A stretch of 64,000 nt of DNA from the NCBI RefSeq assembly GCF_000255655.1, contig NZ_JH636434.1, positions 692,661 to 756,660 of the forward strand, read 5' to 3'. Below the pieces are notes generated by a model. That model had not been told where the DNA came from, did no database searches, and saw only the letters and a program-made list of their open reading frames with translations. Below are positions 46,105 to 55,396 of this stretch, one piece after another. This stretch comes from Schlesneria paludicola DSM 18645 (GTDB taxonomy: Bacteria > Planctomycetota > Planctomycetia > Planctomycetales > Planctomycetaceae). Each line of letters opens with the position of its first letter. Within the stretch, counting starts at the first letter, position 1. The translations under genes were made by a program, and so were the position numbers.

Positions 46105-47531
46105 GCCTCGGCATCCGTTTCCCGAACGAGTTCTCGCAACTCAAAGATCGAAATGACCGGCAGGAAACGTACGAAGAGAAACAGTAACGTCAGGAACAAA
46201 CCGACAGACCCGATCAGGTGCGTATAGTCCCAGATCGTGGGTTGATAGATTCGCCACGACGACGGCAGAAAGTCGCGATGCAGGCTGACGACAACAATGA
46301 TAAATCGTTCGAGCCACATCCCGACGTTGACAATCAATGACACGACAAACAGCACAACCAGATTGTTTCGCAACGAATCACACCAGAGCAATTGCGGCGT
46401 AATCACATTGCACGCGATCAGCGCCCAGTAGCTCCAACCATACGGCCCAAGTACACGATTGATCGTGACGAATCGCTCGTACTCATTGCCACTGTAATAG
46501 GCGAAGAACAATTCCGATGCATACCCGTAGAACATGATCGATCCGGTCGCCAGGATCACTTTCCCCATGTTGTCGAGGTGGCGCATCGTGACAAAATCCT
46601 GCAACCCATAGATCGATCGCAACGGGATCATGAGAGTCATCACCATCGCGAAGCCAGAGAAGATCGCTCCAGTGACAAAGAACGGCGGCGAGAACGTGGT
46701 GTGCCAGCCGGGCACGATCGACGCCGCGAAGTCCATGCCGACAATACTGTGCACCGAGACAACCAGTGGCGTCGCGATGCCCGCCATCAATAGGTAGGCC
46801 GTCTGATACCTCTGCCAGTGTGCCGCAGAACCTCGCCAGCCCATGGCCAGCATTCCATAAATGATACGGCTGAGCCAGTTTTTTGATCGGTCACGCAGCG
46901 TCGCCAGATCGGGAATCAACCCCATGTACCAGAACAGACTCGAAACTGTGAAATAGGTCATGACGGCAAACACATCCCAAACCAGGGGGCTGCGGAAATT
47001 CGGCCACAAGTCCATCGTGTTGGGATAGGGCAGCATCCAATAAAACACCCACGGACGCCCCATGTGCAGTAGCGGAAACAATCCCGCACAGGAAACCGCG
47101 AACAGGGTCATCGCTTCGGCAAATCGATTGATGCTGGTGCGCCAGTCCTGATGAAGGAGTAACAACACGGCAGAAATCAGGGTTCCAGCATGTCCGATTC
47201 CGATCCACCAGACAAAATTGACAATCGGAAAGGCCCAACCGACGGGAATCGTCGTCCCCCAGATGCCGATTCCTTTGGCGAGCAAATATGCCGTCGCATA
47301 CATGAAAGCCATCATCAACGCAAACGAAACCGCAAATCCGAAGATCCAGCCGCGTGATGTTTTCCGTGTCAGGACGATCGCGCTGATTTTATCTGTGACC
47401 GATCCATAAGTATGACCGGGCTCAATCACGGCATGTGTTTCCACCGAAACGGGCAGTAACTTCACATCGTCCGCAGGGGTCACATCGGAGTGACTGGCCC
47501 TGCTTTGCCGTCGTCGCTTACGGTGGCTCAT
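46101..47531 (-). CDS. actC: Alternative complex III NrfD-like subunit ActC
   Basis: 476 residues with about ten helices, the polysulphide-reductase (NrfD) type membrane subunit that oxidises quinol. WWIGIGHAGTLISAVLLLLHQDWRTSINRFAEAMTLFA, LLHMGRPWVFYWMLPYPNTM and SIVGMDFAASIVPGWHTTFSPPFF are signature stretches, the last near the quinol site. It pairs with ActB on the periplasmic face. The start overlaps the end of ActB by four bases. Confidence 0.95.
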   Translation of the reverse strand: MSHRKRRRQSRASHSDVTPADDVKLLPVSVETHAVIEPGHTYGSVTDKISAIVLTRKTSRGWIFGFAVSFALMMAFMYATAYLLAKGIGIWGTTIPVGWAFPIVNFVWWIGIGHAGTLISAVLLLLHQDWRTSINRFAEAMTLFAVSCAGLFPLLHMGRPWVFYWMLPYPNTMDLWPNFRSPLVWDVFAVMTYFTVSSLFWYMGLIPDLATLRDRSKNWLSRIIYGMLAMGWRGSAAHWQRYQTAYLLMAGIATPLVVSVHSIVGMDFAASIVPGWHTTFSPPFFVTGAIFSGFAMVMTLMIPLRSIYGLQDFVTMRHLDNMGKVILATGSIMFYGYASELFFAYYSGNEYERFVTINRVLGPYGWSYWALIACNVITPQLLWCDSLRNNLVVLFVVSLIVNVGMWLERFIIVVVSLHRDFLPSSWRIYQPTIWDYTHLIGSVGLFLTLLFLFVRFLPVISIFELRELVRETDAEA

Positions 47532-50500
47532 GATGCCTCCGGCTTGCTGATGATCAGTTGAAAGAGCCGCTCATCGTTCGCAGGCGCTTCCTCCAGGTCT
47601 GGATGAGGGTTACGAACCCGTGCCAGATGCGTTGTCCGCGGCAGCGTATTCAGCTCAGCAAGCAACGAATAATTGAGGGTAGACTCCTTGATCTTCGAGA
47701 CGGCACTCTCTCGATCCGCCACGTTCCCAAACGCAATGGCCTGTGCAGGACAGACCTGCTGGCATGCCGTAACGACTTCCCCATCACGAACCGGACGACG
47801 TTCTTTCTGGGCTTCGATCTTGGCGTGATTGATACGCTGGACGCAGTACGTACATTTTTCCATGACGCCGCGACTGCGAACGGTCACATCGGGATTTCGG
47901 AGCAGTGACAACGAGGGCGCATGCTCGCTGTCGTACTCAAAATGACGGTCGTAGTCCAAGAAGTTGAACCGGCGAACTTTGTAGGGACAGTTATTGGAAC
48001 AGTATCGAGTCCCGACACAGCGGTTATAGATCATCTGATTCAGGCCTTCATGGCTATGAACCGTAGCTGCGACGGGGCAGACGAGCTCGCAGGGCGCATT
48101 CTCGCAGTGCACGCACATCACAGGTTGAAAGACGGTTTCAGGGGCCTCGATTCCACCACGATAGTACCGGTCGATCCGCAACCAGTGCATTTCGCGACCA
48201 ATCCGCACTTGTTCTTTTCCGACGATCGGAATGTTGTTCTCGGATTGGCAGGCAACGACGCAGGCATTGCACCCGATACATGCCGTTTGATCGATGACCA
48301 TTCCCCAGGCATTCTCAGACGGTTCGGGTTTCGGATACAGCGTCGGCTGTTCGTGAGGATGCCGTCGCTCCTCGGAAAGGGACTCGGGATTCTGACGAAA
48401 CTGAGCCAGTGACAACACAGGAATAAGATCGCGACCTTCCATACTGTGGTGGTTTTGAGTGACTGCCAATGCATGCTGTTCGCCAGTCCGCCTGACGGTG
48501 ACACCTGCCGCGAACCATTCACTCCGTGCCGGGCGAATACGGTAAGCATCCGCACCAACCCCCTGACCAATTCGGCCACAGTGTCGACGACCATACCCTA
48601 GTGAGAGCGAAATCGAATCATCGGGCTGGCCAGGAACGATCAACACCGCCGCTGTGACAGTACGCCCGTCGAGCGACAATTCAATGAGGTCCTCATTCGC
48701 CACCTCGAGATGCCGTGCGGTACTCACACTGAGTAACGCGGCATTGCCCCATGTCAGCTTTGTCAGTGGCTTGGGAAGTTCCTGTAGCCAGCCATTGTTC
48801 GCATAGCGTCCATCGAAAACGCTGGGATCAGGCGGAAACGTGACTTCAAAGAGTGTCATATCATCGGATCTCGTTGCGACTCCCGACGAAATCGCCTCCG
48901 TCTCCTGGTCGATGAACTTCCACTCTGGTTCGTACGAGGCAAGTCGACTGCCTGGAATCACACCATCATGAACCGCGCGAGGCCACCGTGTCTCGAACTG
49001 ATCGGTGAACTCCTGCCGCCAGAATTGTTGAATAGTGTCATAGGCGCTTCGTTCGGGATGGCCATCGACGGCAGCAAGTAGCTCGTAAGCGGTTCGCCCT
49101 CCAAATAGGGGTGCGATCAATGGCTGTTGAAGTGTGACCGTCCCATCGAAGGCCCGGGCGTCTCCCCACGATTCCAGGGGATGCGCTTGCGGCAGGTGCC
49201 AATGCGACGCAAATGAGGTCTCGTCATATTCGAGCGCCAAGTGGACTCGGCAGGCGACACGGTCAAACGCTTGAGCAAACCCCAATTCGGCCGGAGCGTT
49301 GTAGACCGGATTCCCGCCAACAACGATCAGCAGTTGAGTTTCCCCCTGCGTCATCCGCGAAACTAATTGACGAAGAGATTCCAATTGATCGGTCGGCTCG
49401 GGCTCAACGGTTTTGAGATACTCGACCGTACTCCCAACGTTGTTCAGTTGACGATTCATCGCATGACACAGGGCGTGAACGACGGCGGGTTGCCCTTCGC
49501 CCGGAATCACCAGCGAGCGGCCTTCGTGTGATTTGAGTTCTTCCGTGACTGTCTTCAGCCAGTTGTCAGGAATGTGTGCAGAGAGCTCGAAACGCGAGTC
49601 CGCCACAGAAACCCCAAGTTGTCGCGCGATGATTCGTGCGAGTCCCTCAACGGCACGAGCAGGCAAGGGAAGTCGGTGATCGGCCTGTGCACCAGTCAAT
49701 CCGGGAGTGCTCTCGACGGCGAACAGGCGATTCATTGACCGCGATGTCTGCGGCCCGTCATTCTCGGCGAGGGATTGCTTTCGCCGGTTAATGAAATCCC
49801 GAACGTACCGCACACTGCCCGGCATATCTGCGAGAAAATCCGCGTCGAGTGTCAGAATCACGTCGGCCTGATCAATGTGATAAATCGTCTCGACGAATTC
49901 ACCAAAGGCAATTTGCGCCCCCTTACGGGCATTGTCGCGTGTCACAGGTTCGTACTGATGCCAAGTGGCTTCTGGATAGTTCGATCGCAACGACGTGAGT
50001 TGCTGTCCCAACGATGGCGATGTGACCGTTTCTGTGAGAATCGCAAAGCCACGACCGCGTTCGGTGCGAATGGCACCCATGCGCGCGGTGAGATCCGTCA
50101 AAAACTCGCCCCAGGTGCTGATCCGTCCGGCATGCAACGTATTCTGTGAGCGATCAGGGTCATACAAGGACAGAATTGACGCCTGTGCGAAGGTATCTGT
50201 TGCTCCAAGACTGGCCGGATGCTCGGGATGGCCCTCAATCTTGATGGGACGTCCCAAATGGCTTTTCACAAGCAAGCCCGTCGCATACCCCGACCGTAGA
50301 TGAGACGTCGCATAGAAAAGTGGTTTGCCTGGAACAAAATCTTCCGGCTGACGCACATAGGGAACAATCTTTTCCTCGGGTTGCCGCATACACCCACTGA
50401 TACCGACACCTGCCAATCCCAATGAACCGGCCATGAGCTTCAAGAAGCTGCGACGACTGGCAGAATCGGGCCATTCACTGGCTTGTCGCGGGAATTCACG

Positions 50501-50701
50501 GTGCAGAAAGTCGATAAACTCCTCCGTCTCACTGAGTTCCGCCAGACTTCGCCATGGACGATTGGGATCAACCTTTGGTACAGATGAAAACGGTTGCCCG
50601 GTACGATCCACGTCAAACAACTGTCGCAGTTCTTCTGCGTCATTGACGCGGCCGGCGATCTTGCGGCTCTGCTCCGTGGTATCGAACACTGGGTCACTCA
50701 T
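47528..50701 (-). CDS. actB: Alternative complex III iron-sulphur subunit ActB (Tat-exported)
   Basis: 1057 residues from the ATG at 50701, chosen because it overlaps the ActA stop as ATGA like the other junctions. After ~75 residues comes a twin-arginine signal (SRRSFLKLMAGSLGLAGVG) ending in a lipobox-like SGC. The large N-terminal half has the molybdopterin-oxidoreductase fold but is thought to hold no cofactor in this family. The C-terminal quarter is a four-cluster ferredoxin domain: CIGCNACVVACQ, CVHCENAPCELVCP, CVGTRYCSNNCP and CTYCVQRI...CQQVCP. It conducts electrons from quinol oxidation to the haem subunits. Confidence 0.95.
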   Translation of the reverse strand: MSDPVFDTTEQSRKIAGRVNDAEELRQLFDVDRTGQPFSSVPKVDPNRPWRSLAELSETEEFIDFLHREFPRQASEWPDSASRRSFLKLMAGSLGLAGVGISGCMRQPEEKIVPYVRQPEDFVPGKPLFYATSHLRSGYATGLLVKSHLGRPIKIEGHPEHPASLGATDTFAQASILSLYDPDRSQNTLHAGRISTWGEFLTDLTARMGAIRTERGRGFAILTETVTSPSLGQQLTSLRSNYPEATWHQYEPVTRDNARKGAQIAFGEFVETIYHIDQADVILTLDADFLADMPGSVRYVRDFINRRKQSLAENDGPQTSRSMNRLFAVESTPGLTGAQADHRLPLPARAVEGLARIIARQLGVSVADSRFELSAHIPDNWLKTVTEELKSHEGRSLVIPGEGQPAVVHALCHAMNRQLNNVGSTVEYLKTVEPEPTDQLESLRQLVSRMTQGETQLLIVVGGNPVYNAPAELGFAQAFDRVACRVHLALEYDETSFASHWHLPQAHPLESWGDARAFDGTVTLQQPLIAPLFGGRTAYELLAAVDGHPERSAYDTIQQFWRQEFTDQFETRWPRAVHDGVIPGSRLASYEPEWKFIDQETEAISSGVATRSDDMTLFEVTFPPDPSVFDGRYANNGWLQELPKPLTKLTWGNAALLSVSTARHLEVANEDLIELSLDGRTVTAAVLIVPGQPDDSISLSLGYGRRHCGRIGQGVGADAYRIRPARSEWFAAGVTVRRTGEQHALAVTQNHHSMEGRDLIPVLSLAQFRQNPESLSEERRHPHEQPTLYPKPEPSENAWGMVIDQTACIGCNACVVACQSENNIPIVGKEQVRIGREMHWLRIDRYYRGGIEAPETVFQPVMCVHCENAPCELVCPVAATVHSHEGLNQMIYNRCVGTRYCSNNCPYKVRRFNFLDYDRHFEYDSEHAPSLSLLRNPDVTVRSRGVMEKCTYCVQRINHAKIEAQKERRPVRDGEVVTACQQVCPAQAIAFGNVADRESAVSKIKESTLNYSLLAELNTLPRTTHLARVRNPHPDLEEAPANDERLFQLIISKPEAS

Positions 50702-51345
50702 CGATGGCATGTCCCACAATCGAGAAGGGGTTTGGAATCGATGCGCAACTCGCGACTCAAGTCCTCTTGCTCACGAGACGTGTGCTTGATGCCAAACGAG
50801 TAGATTTCGTCGAGCGGTCGGATGGAGCGTTCAGGATGAGCGTGGCAGTCGAGACACCAGCCCATCTGCAAAGTATGTGCCCGTCGCATTAGGGGCATCT
50901 GGTCAACGCGCCCATGACAGCTCTCGCATCCAACACCCTTAGCGACGTGAATGCTATGGTCGAAATAAACAAAATCGGGAACGTCATGCACCCGCGTCCA
51001 CGCCAGCGGCTTGCCTGTCCTCAGACTCGCTCGAACAGGCTCAAGCATCGGACTGTCTTTCCAGACCTGTGAATGACAACTCATACACGTTTCGGTCGCG
51101 GGCATCCCGGCAAACGACGAGGTTTCAACACTCGTGTGGCAGTAACGACAATCGATTCCAAGACCACTGACATGATGTTCGTGGCTGAATGGTATCGGCT
51201 GCTCTCGGACAACGTCCGCCTCCGTCACATAGGACGAACGATTGAACTGGTCCCACCCAAAGGCCAACAGCGCGCAGAAGATCAGCCCGCCGAAGATTGT
51301 GACTTTGGAAACCGTGTTTAGACTGCGATGGAAGATCTGTGGCAT
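50698..51345 (-). CDS. actA: Alternative complex III pentahaem cytochrome ActA
   Basis: 215 residues with an N-terminal anchor helix (TIFGGLIFCALLAFGWDQF) and five CxxCH sites: CRYCH, CMSCH, CESCH, CLDCH and CGTCH, the last only two residues from the C-terminus. Other CxxCH-linked motifs, such as PFSHEHHVSGLGIDCRYCH and YFDHSIHVAKGVGCESCH, are typical of ActA. First gene of the 12-gene operon; the promoter should lie in the ~190 bases upstream, shared with no other start. Confidence 0.94.
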   Translation of the reverse strand: MPQIFHRSLNTVSKVTIFGGLIFCALLAFGWDQFNRSSYVTEADVVREQPIPFSHEHHVSGLGIDCRYCHTSVETSSFAGMPATETCMSCHSQVWKDSPMLEPVRASLRTGKPLAWTRVHDVPDFVYFDHSIHVAKGVGCESCHGRVDQMPLMRRAHTLQMGWCLDCHAHPERSIRPLDEIYSFGIKHTSREQEDLSRELRIDSKPLLDCGTCHR

Positions 51346-51533
51346 CGCAACCGGCCCTCGCAGGTGATCCTTCGCCCCTTATGTTTTCACATCAGTTGAC
51401 GATTCGTCGATGCAAACCATGCGCCATGCTCACAACCCCGACCTGAGGATGCAGACATGTTTGATCTCCGGCACACGCAATTAACGCGTCCGCTCAAATA
51501 CCTCGATTACGATGGCCAGATTCGTTCCCAACA

Positions 51534-52352
51534 TCAATCCCAAAGTGCGCGAATCCCAAAGAAGGCGGTGTCTTTCACACGACGTGCCATTTCTTTCCAG
51601 AGACGAATGCGCGGATCAGTACAGAATGTCATGCTCAGCATGATCCGCAGGTCACCCTCGCGCGTTGGGCTGGCGCGATGCAAGACGCGAGCTCCTTCGA
51701 ATACGACAAGTGAGTTCGCCGAAGTCTCGATCACTTCGTCGCGATCTGAAGTGCGCCGCATCAACTGACTCTGCGACACCCCGCCTGATGACGATTCGTT
51801 CGCCAGCGAAAGCAAAACCGTGAAATGGCGGCCACGGTAGAAATTGTGATCATAGTGCCAATTGATGTGATCACCGGGATTCTTGTAGCACAGCAGCGAA
51901 AGCGAACTTTGATCGCGATCGGGAGTGGGCTGGACCTGCTCGGAAGTGATCGAGGAAATCCACGCCTTGAGCTCGGACGAGTGGTAGAGCTCGAGACAGT
52001 TTTGTGCGAACCGATGAATGTCTTCGTACGACAGTGTCTGACCTTGTTTATGCAACGGGATGTAACTGGGCACCATCTGTGGAATTGCCTGCTCAGCTTC
52101 GGCTCGCAATCGTCGCAAGTCATCTAACATCAGAAAATTGTCGATGCGAACCAGACGCTCATAGTGAAAGCGTTCTGCAAGTGCCCGCCGATCTGCCAAT
52201 GCGGCGAAGTGGGCGGGACGATCCTGTCCATGTTGCTGACGTTGCGCGGCTAGCGTCGAAAGAGTTCGATTTCGACGGATTCGATGTCGGATCAAGATCG
52301 TCAATAGTGTGCCAACGACACTTGTCGCCAGCCCTGCAATCAAAACCCACAT
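51534..52352 (-). CDS. Membrane-anchored 2-oxoglutarate/Fe(II) dioxygenase (prolyl-4-hydroxylase-like)
   Basis: 272 residues, ATG preceded by GGGAGG. A single N-terminal helix (MWVLIAGLATSVVGTLLTIL) and an arginine-rich stop-transfer lead to a cytoplasmic domain. The jelly-roll active site is visible: NWHYDHNFYRGRHFTVLLSL supplies the H-x-D iron ligands, ARVLHRASP the distal His, and GDLRIMLSM the Arg that holds 2-oxoglutarate. The overall layout resembles prolyl 4-hydroxylase-type enzymes; the substrate is unknown. It lies just upstream of the ActA gene on the same strand (189 bases), so a link to respiration is conceivable but unproven. Confidence 0.75.
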   Translation of the reverse strand: MWVLIAGLATSVVGTLLTILIRHRIRRNRTLSTLAAQRQQHGQDRPAHFAALADRRALAERFHYERLVRIDNFLMLDDLRRLRAEAEQAIPQMVPSYIPLHKQGQTLSYEDIHRFAQNCLELYHSSELKAWISSITSEQVQPTPDRDQSSLSLLCYKNPGDHINWHYDHNFYRGRHFTVLLSLANESSSGGVSQSQLMRRTSDRDEVIETSANSLVVFEGARVLHRASPTREGDLRIMLSMTFCTDPRIRLWKEMARRVKDTAFFGIRALWD

Positions 52353-53067
52353 GCGCCGCGTCCCTCCCCTAATGGTGGCCGCTCAGAAAACATTGAGTTG
52401 TCAGACGTTTGATATTGATCGATTTCTATTACTAGAGACATCTTTAATCGGACAGAAGCGAAACATGATGTACGAATCGCTGTCAAAAAGGAATCGTACG
52501 TTGTGAGGCGCGGATGATCGAACTGATGAACTTGATGACGGTTTGATCCTGAACATGTAACTGTTCACAGCTCGGCGAGAGGGGGATAGGTCCCCTGAGC
52601 ATCAACAACACCGAGTGAGAACGACCACGACAGTGAACATTCTCACTCGCGCCTGAAACGAACTACCCTCCGACTGCCATGTGCTGCTCGAGGGTCGTCA
52701 ATCCACAGAACCTGATTTTCTCGTTCAGGCCGATAGTTGATTGCAATCGGTCCCCATTCACAACAGTCGACGCTGGTTTCGCGTCGTCGGGGCGGCTCCC
52801 GGGGAACCGATCGAATTCAGCCAGTCACATACATGGTTACCTGATGACCCCGCTTCCCGTGAGGTACGAGTGGAACTTCACTCTGCATCGCGCGTCCCGG
52901 CCAGGTGTCCAACTCGGTAACGCCGCCGATTAAAAGACTGAGCGTATGGCCTGACAAGACGACTGTGGTCAAATTCGTGCTTGAGCGAACGCCATTAATG
53001 AGCAATGCGGTTTAATTCATAGACCTGAACCGAGAGACGGCCCAGAACCACGGCGGCGGCGGCGGTA
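52353..53067. other. 700-base intergenic region with a cluster of hairpins
   Basis: No supported gene. Between 52550 and 52649 three hairpins follow each other: TGAACA-TGTTCA (52550-52567), GGGGGA-TCCCCT (52581-52596) and a 10-bp stem CGAGTGAGAA/TTCTCACTCG (52612-52649). A 62-codon minus-strand frame (52817-53005) reads plausibly but starts with TTG and lacks a ribosome site. Confidence 0.4.
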
Positions 53068-54213
53068 CTAGTCGTCGCCGATGACCAGTCGCAAATAACT
53101 TTCGTAGCGGATCTGCGAAATCAAATCATTCTGCACGGCCACTCGCACCGCACAACCTTCTTCCACAAGATGCAGGCAGTCCGGGAATTTGCAGTGCGCG
53201 ACGAACGGCCGGAACTCCAGAAAATAGCCTTCCATCTCTTCGGGCTGAACATCCCACAACTCAAGCTGTCGGATTCCAGGCGTGTCGACGACCCAGCCGC
53301 CAAAATCGAGCTCTCGCAATTGGGCGAACCGCGTTGTGTGACGCCCTTTCTGCGTGATCCGGCTCACGTCCCCTGTCTTCATGGCCAGCCCCGGCTGAAT
53401 GGCATTCAACAACGAGGATTTGCCGACGCCGCTTTGACCAGTAAAAACCGTCTGCTCGCCCTGCAAGAGACGTTTCAAGGTCGCGATCCCGAGCCCTGTT
53501 TGAACACTGGTTGGCACAATTGTGTAACCCAACCGCGCATAAAGACCAATGACGGGTTGCAGGTCGGCCAGATCCGCCAGGTCGACTTTGTTCAGAATGA
53601 TGAGCGCGCGAACGTTTCCCTTGGCAGAGCTCACCAGAAACCGATCAATCAGCGCGGGTTTGAGGGCCGGTTCCGCGGCTGACGCCACGATCGCAACTTG
53701 TGTCACATTCGCCACCAGAATGTGCTGCTTGTATTGGTGCCCGCGGGCCAGGACACCATCGCGCGGCTCAACTCGCTCGATGACCCCCTTGCAATTCTCA
53801 TCTGGCAAGAAGAGCACACAGTCGCCGGTGACTACAGCGTTTCGCGCATCACGTGCAACCGTGCGCACAACACGGCGCACGGTACATTCGAAATGGAGCC
53901 CTGCGTGAGCTTGCCCCGGGTCCACTTGAACCGTGCACTGCGTTGATCCAATCGCAGCCAGAACCCGCCCCCTCAGACATGCCGCTTCGTCGACATGCAG
54001 AATAATCGAATTATCGTCTCCGGTTTCACCCAGAACGGTACGTCGCCGTGACAAATCCCCTTTCCCAGAGACTCGCTGCCCGCGTTCGAGATGTTCGATC
54101 CCAGATTCATCCGAATGCGCCATCCGGGTGAAATCATTCTGCCGCCGCGTATTTTGGCGGTTCTTCCGGAAATCGATTCGAATTTTCTTCGAGGATTTTT
54201 TGGGCACGTTCAA
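53068..54213 (-). CDS. rsgA: Ribosome small-subunit GTPase RsgA
   Basis: About 381 residues; the start is TTG (54213) or GTG two codons later, and the basic N-terminus (KKSSKKIRIDFRKNRQN) is usual for the family. An OB-fold domain (RRVVRTVARDARNAVVTGDCVLF) precedes the circularly permuted GTPase: LNKVDL (G4) comes before FTGQSGVGKSSLLN (G1), GRHTTRFAQL (G2) and WVVDTPGIRQL (G3). The C-terminal zinc knuckle CKFPDCLHLVEEGC is intact. It checks 30S maturation by releasing assembly factors on GTP hydrolysis. A stand-alone gene. Confidence 0.96.
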   Translation of the reverse strand: MNVPKKSSKKIRIDFRKNRQNTRRQNDFTRMAHSDESGIEHLERGQRVSGKGDLSRRRTVLGETGDDNSIILHVDEAACLRGRVLAAIGSTQCTVQVDPGQAHAGLHFECTVRRVVRTVARDARNAVVTGDCVLFLPDENCKGVIERVEPRDGVLARGHQYKQHILVANVTQVAIVASAAEPALKPALIDRFLVSSAKGNVRALIILNKVDLADLADLQPVIGLYARLGYTIVPTSVQTGLGIATLKRLLQGEQTVFTGQSGVGKSSLLNAIQPGLAMKTGDVSRITQKGRHTTRFAQLRELDFGGWVVDTPGIRQLELWDVQPEEMEGYFLEFRPFVAHCKFPDCLHLVEEGCAVRVAVQNDLISQIRYESYLRLVIGDD

Positions 54214-54511
54214 TCGATCCCATAGGGTGATGGCGACAACCTCGTTTGATTACTCATTGTTCGTAATCAAACGAGACACCGACGGCCCGTCGGATCAATG
54301 TCAGGCAGGCAACTTCGACACATCAGCGGCACTCGATTCTTGCTGCTCACACGTCCATCGTCGGGAGAAGGATTCCGACTCAATACCGCTCGCCGCCTCC
54401 GTCGCACATCGCCTGTTCCAAGAAATGCAGCACGACAAGCCCGCATTGACGTGTTCAAGCATACAAACCAAACGGTAATCCAGCGAGACGGCGGGCCGCG
54501 CTGACGCTGTT

Positions 54512-54551
54512 AAAAAAAAGAGCGTCCGAATCCTGGAAGGACTCGGACGCT
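54512..54551 (-). terminator. Intrinsic terminator of tRNA-Glu
   Basis: On the minus strand AGCGTCCGAGTCC (54551-54539) pairs with GGATTCGGACGCT (54533-54521; one G-T) and is followed by CTTTTTTTT. It starts three bases after the tRNA 3' end. Confidence 0.92.
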
Positions 54552-54553
54552 AC

Positions 54554-54626
54554 TGACCCCATGGGGATTCGAACCCCAGTTCTCGGACTGAAAATCCGAT
54601 GTCCTAGGCCTCTAGACGATGGGGCC
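54554..54626 (-). tRNA. tRNA-Glu (anticodon UUC)
   Basis: 73 bases on the minus strand: acceptor GGCCCCA (54626-54620) pairing with TGGGGTC (one G-U), D arm, anticodon stem TCGGA/TCCGA around the loop TTTTCAG (anticodon TTC), and T arm TGGGG-TTCGAAT-CCCCA, with A as discriminator. CCA is not encoded. Confidence 0.96.
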
Positions 54627-54761
54627 GTCAGGCACATGTTATAGCGAAGGTGGATACAAGATCGGAGTCAACGAGGCCACTCTTCAACAAAGTTTTTAAA
54701 AAAACTTTGCGGGGCCAAGATTCAACATCGGGGAAGAACCTTTTCACGCCCAAATGTACAG

Positions 54762-54980
54762 TTAGTCGGCGGACGCATTCTCTTCAACTGGCGGATCAAC
54801 GGTGACGACGGGCTCTGCTTGAGCCGCCATGGCATCACGGACCTCACTTCTGTGAATGGGAACTTCACGAGGAGCCTCGATACCAAGTCGAACTTTGTCA
54901 CCGCGGATCTCGACAACGGTGATGACGATTGAATCGTCCACCACAATGCTTTCGTTTTTCTTCCGCGACAGAACTAACAT
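54762..54980 (-). CDS. csrA: Carbon storage regulator CsrA
   Basis: 72 residues from the ATG at 54980 ([20 protein letters not shown]). The translational regulator binds GGA motifs in mRNA leaders as a dimer. The core through [18 protein letters not shown] keeps the RNA-contacting Arg and the IGIxAP-type strand. A C-terminal tail ([20 protein letters not shown]) is longer than the 61-residue E. coli protein and acidic. A stand-alone gene upstream of the tRNA-Glu. The extra three N-terminal codons of the open frame are unlikely to be used. Confidence 0.95.
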   Translation of the reverse strand: MLVLSRKKNESIVVDDSIVITVVEIRGDKVRLGIEAPREVPIHRSEVRDAMAAQAEPVVTVDPPVEENASAD

Positions 54981-55153
54981 GTCCCACAACTCCGAGGGCT
55001 TTGCCCTTTCTCCATCCGTGCAATTGGCATCTCAAACAAGATCGCGCAATGCTACCCACTATGAATCTGCCGTCGCATTGTAGACTCTACACGAGAGGTG
55101 TCAAGCTTCACATTTCGTGCATTTTTGGCACGTGAGTTTTCAGCAACTATTGA

Positions 55154-55282
55154 TCAGGGCCGGCCCAACGGTTTCGTTTTCGAGCGTTTCGTTTTCATAA
55201 CTCCTTTTGCAATCTGATTTTTCAGTTGCTGCTTGCGTAGCTGTGGGAACTTCGATGCGGGTTTTCGCGGGACTCCGGTCAT
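55154..55282 (-). CDS. Small highly basic protein, unknown
   Basis: A 42-residue frame starting at an ATG with GAGGAG nine bases upstream. The composition is striking: about 13 Lys/Arg, no acidic residue, e.g. KFPQLRKQQLKNQIAKGVMK and KTKRSKTKPLGRP. It could bind nucleic acid or ribosome. It is short, so chance is not excluded; the ribosome site and codon pattern favour a gene. It sits between csrA and mutM on the same strand. Confidence 0.45.
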   Translation of the reverse strand: MTGVPRKPASKFPQLRKQQLKNQIAKGVMKTKRSKTKPLGRP

Positions 55283-55396
55283 GGCTTTGGACTCCTCAAT
55301 CCTTGGAAAGTTCGCTGGCACTTTAAATAATTCGAGCAAAATCAATGGAACGCTAAAAAAACAAGAGACATCCCGCAATTGTGCGGGCCTCAATCT

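Noticed and set aside
52817-53005. 62-codon minus-strand frame that reads like a protein (LTTVVLSGHTLSLLIGG)
   Set aside because: Only a TTG start, no ribosome site, and an in-frame stop just upstream; kept only as a note within the intergenic entry.
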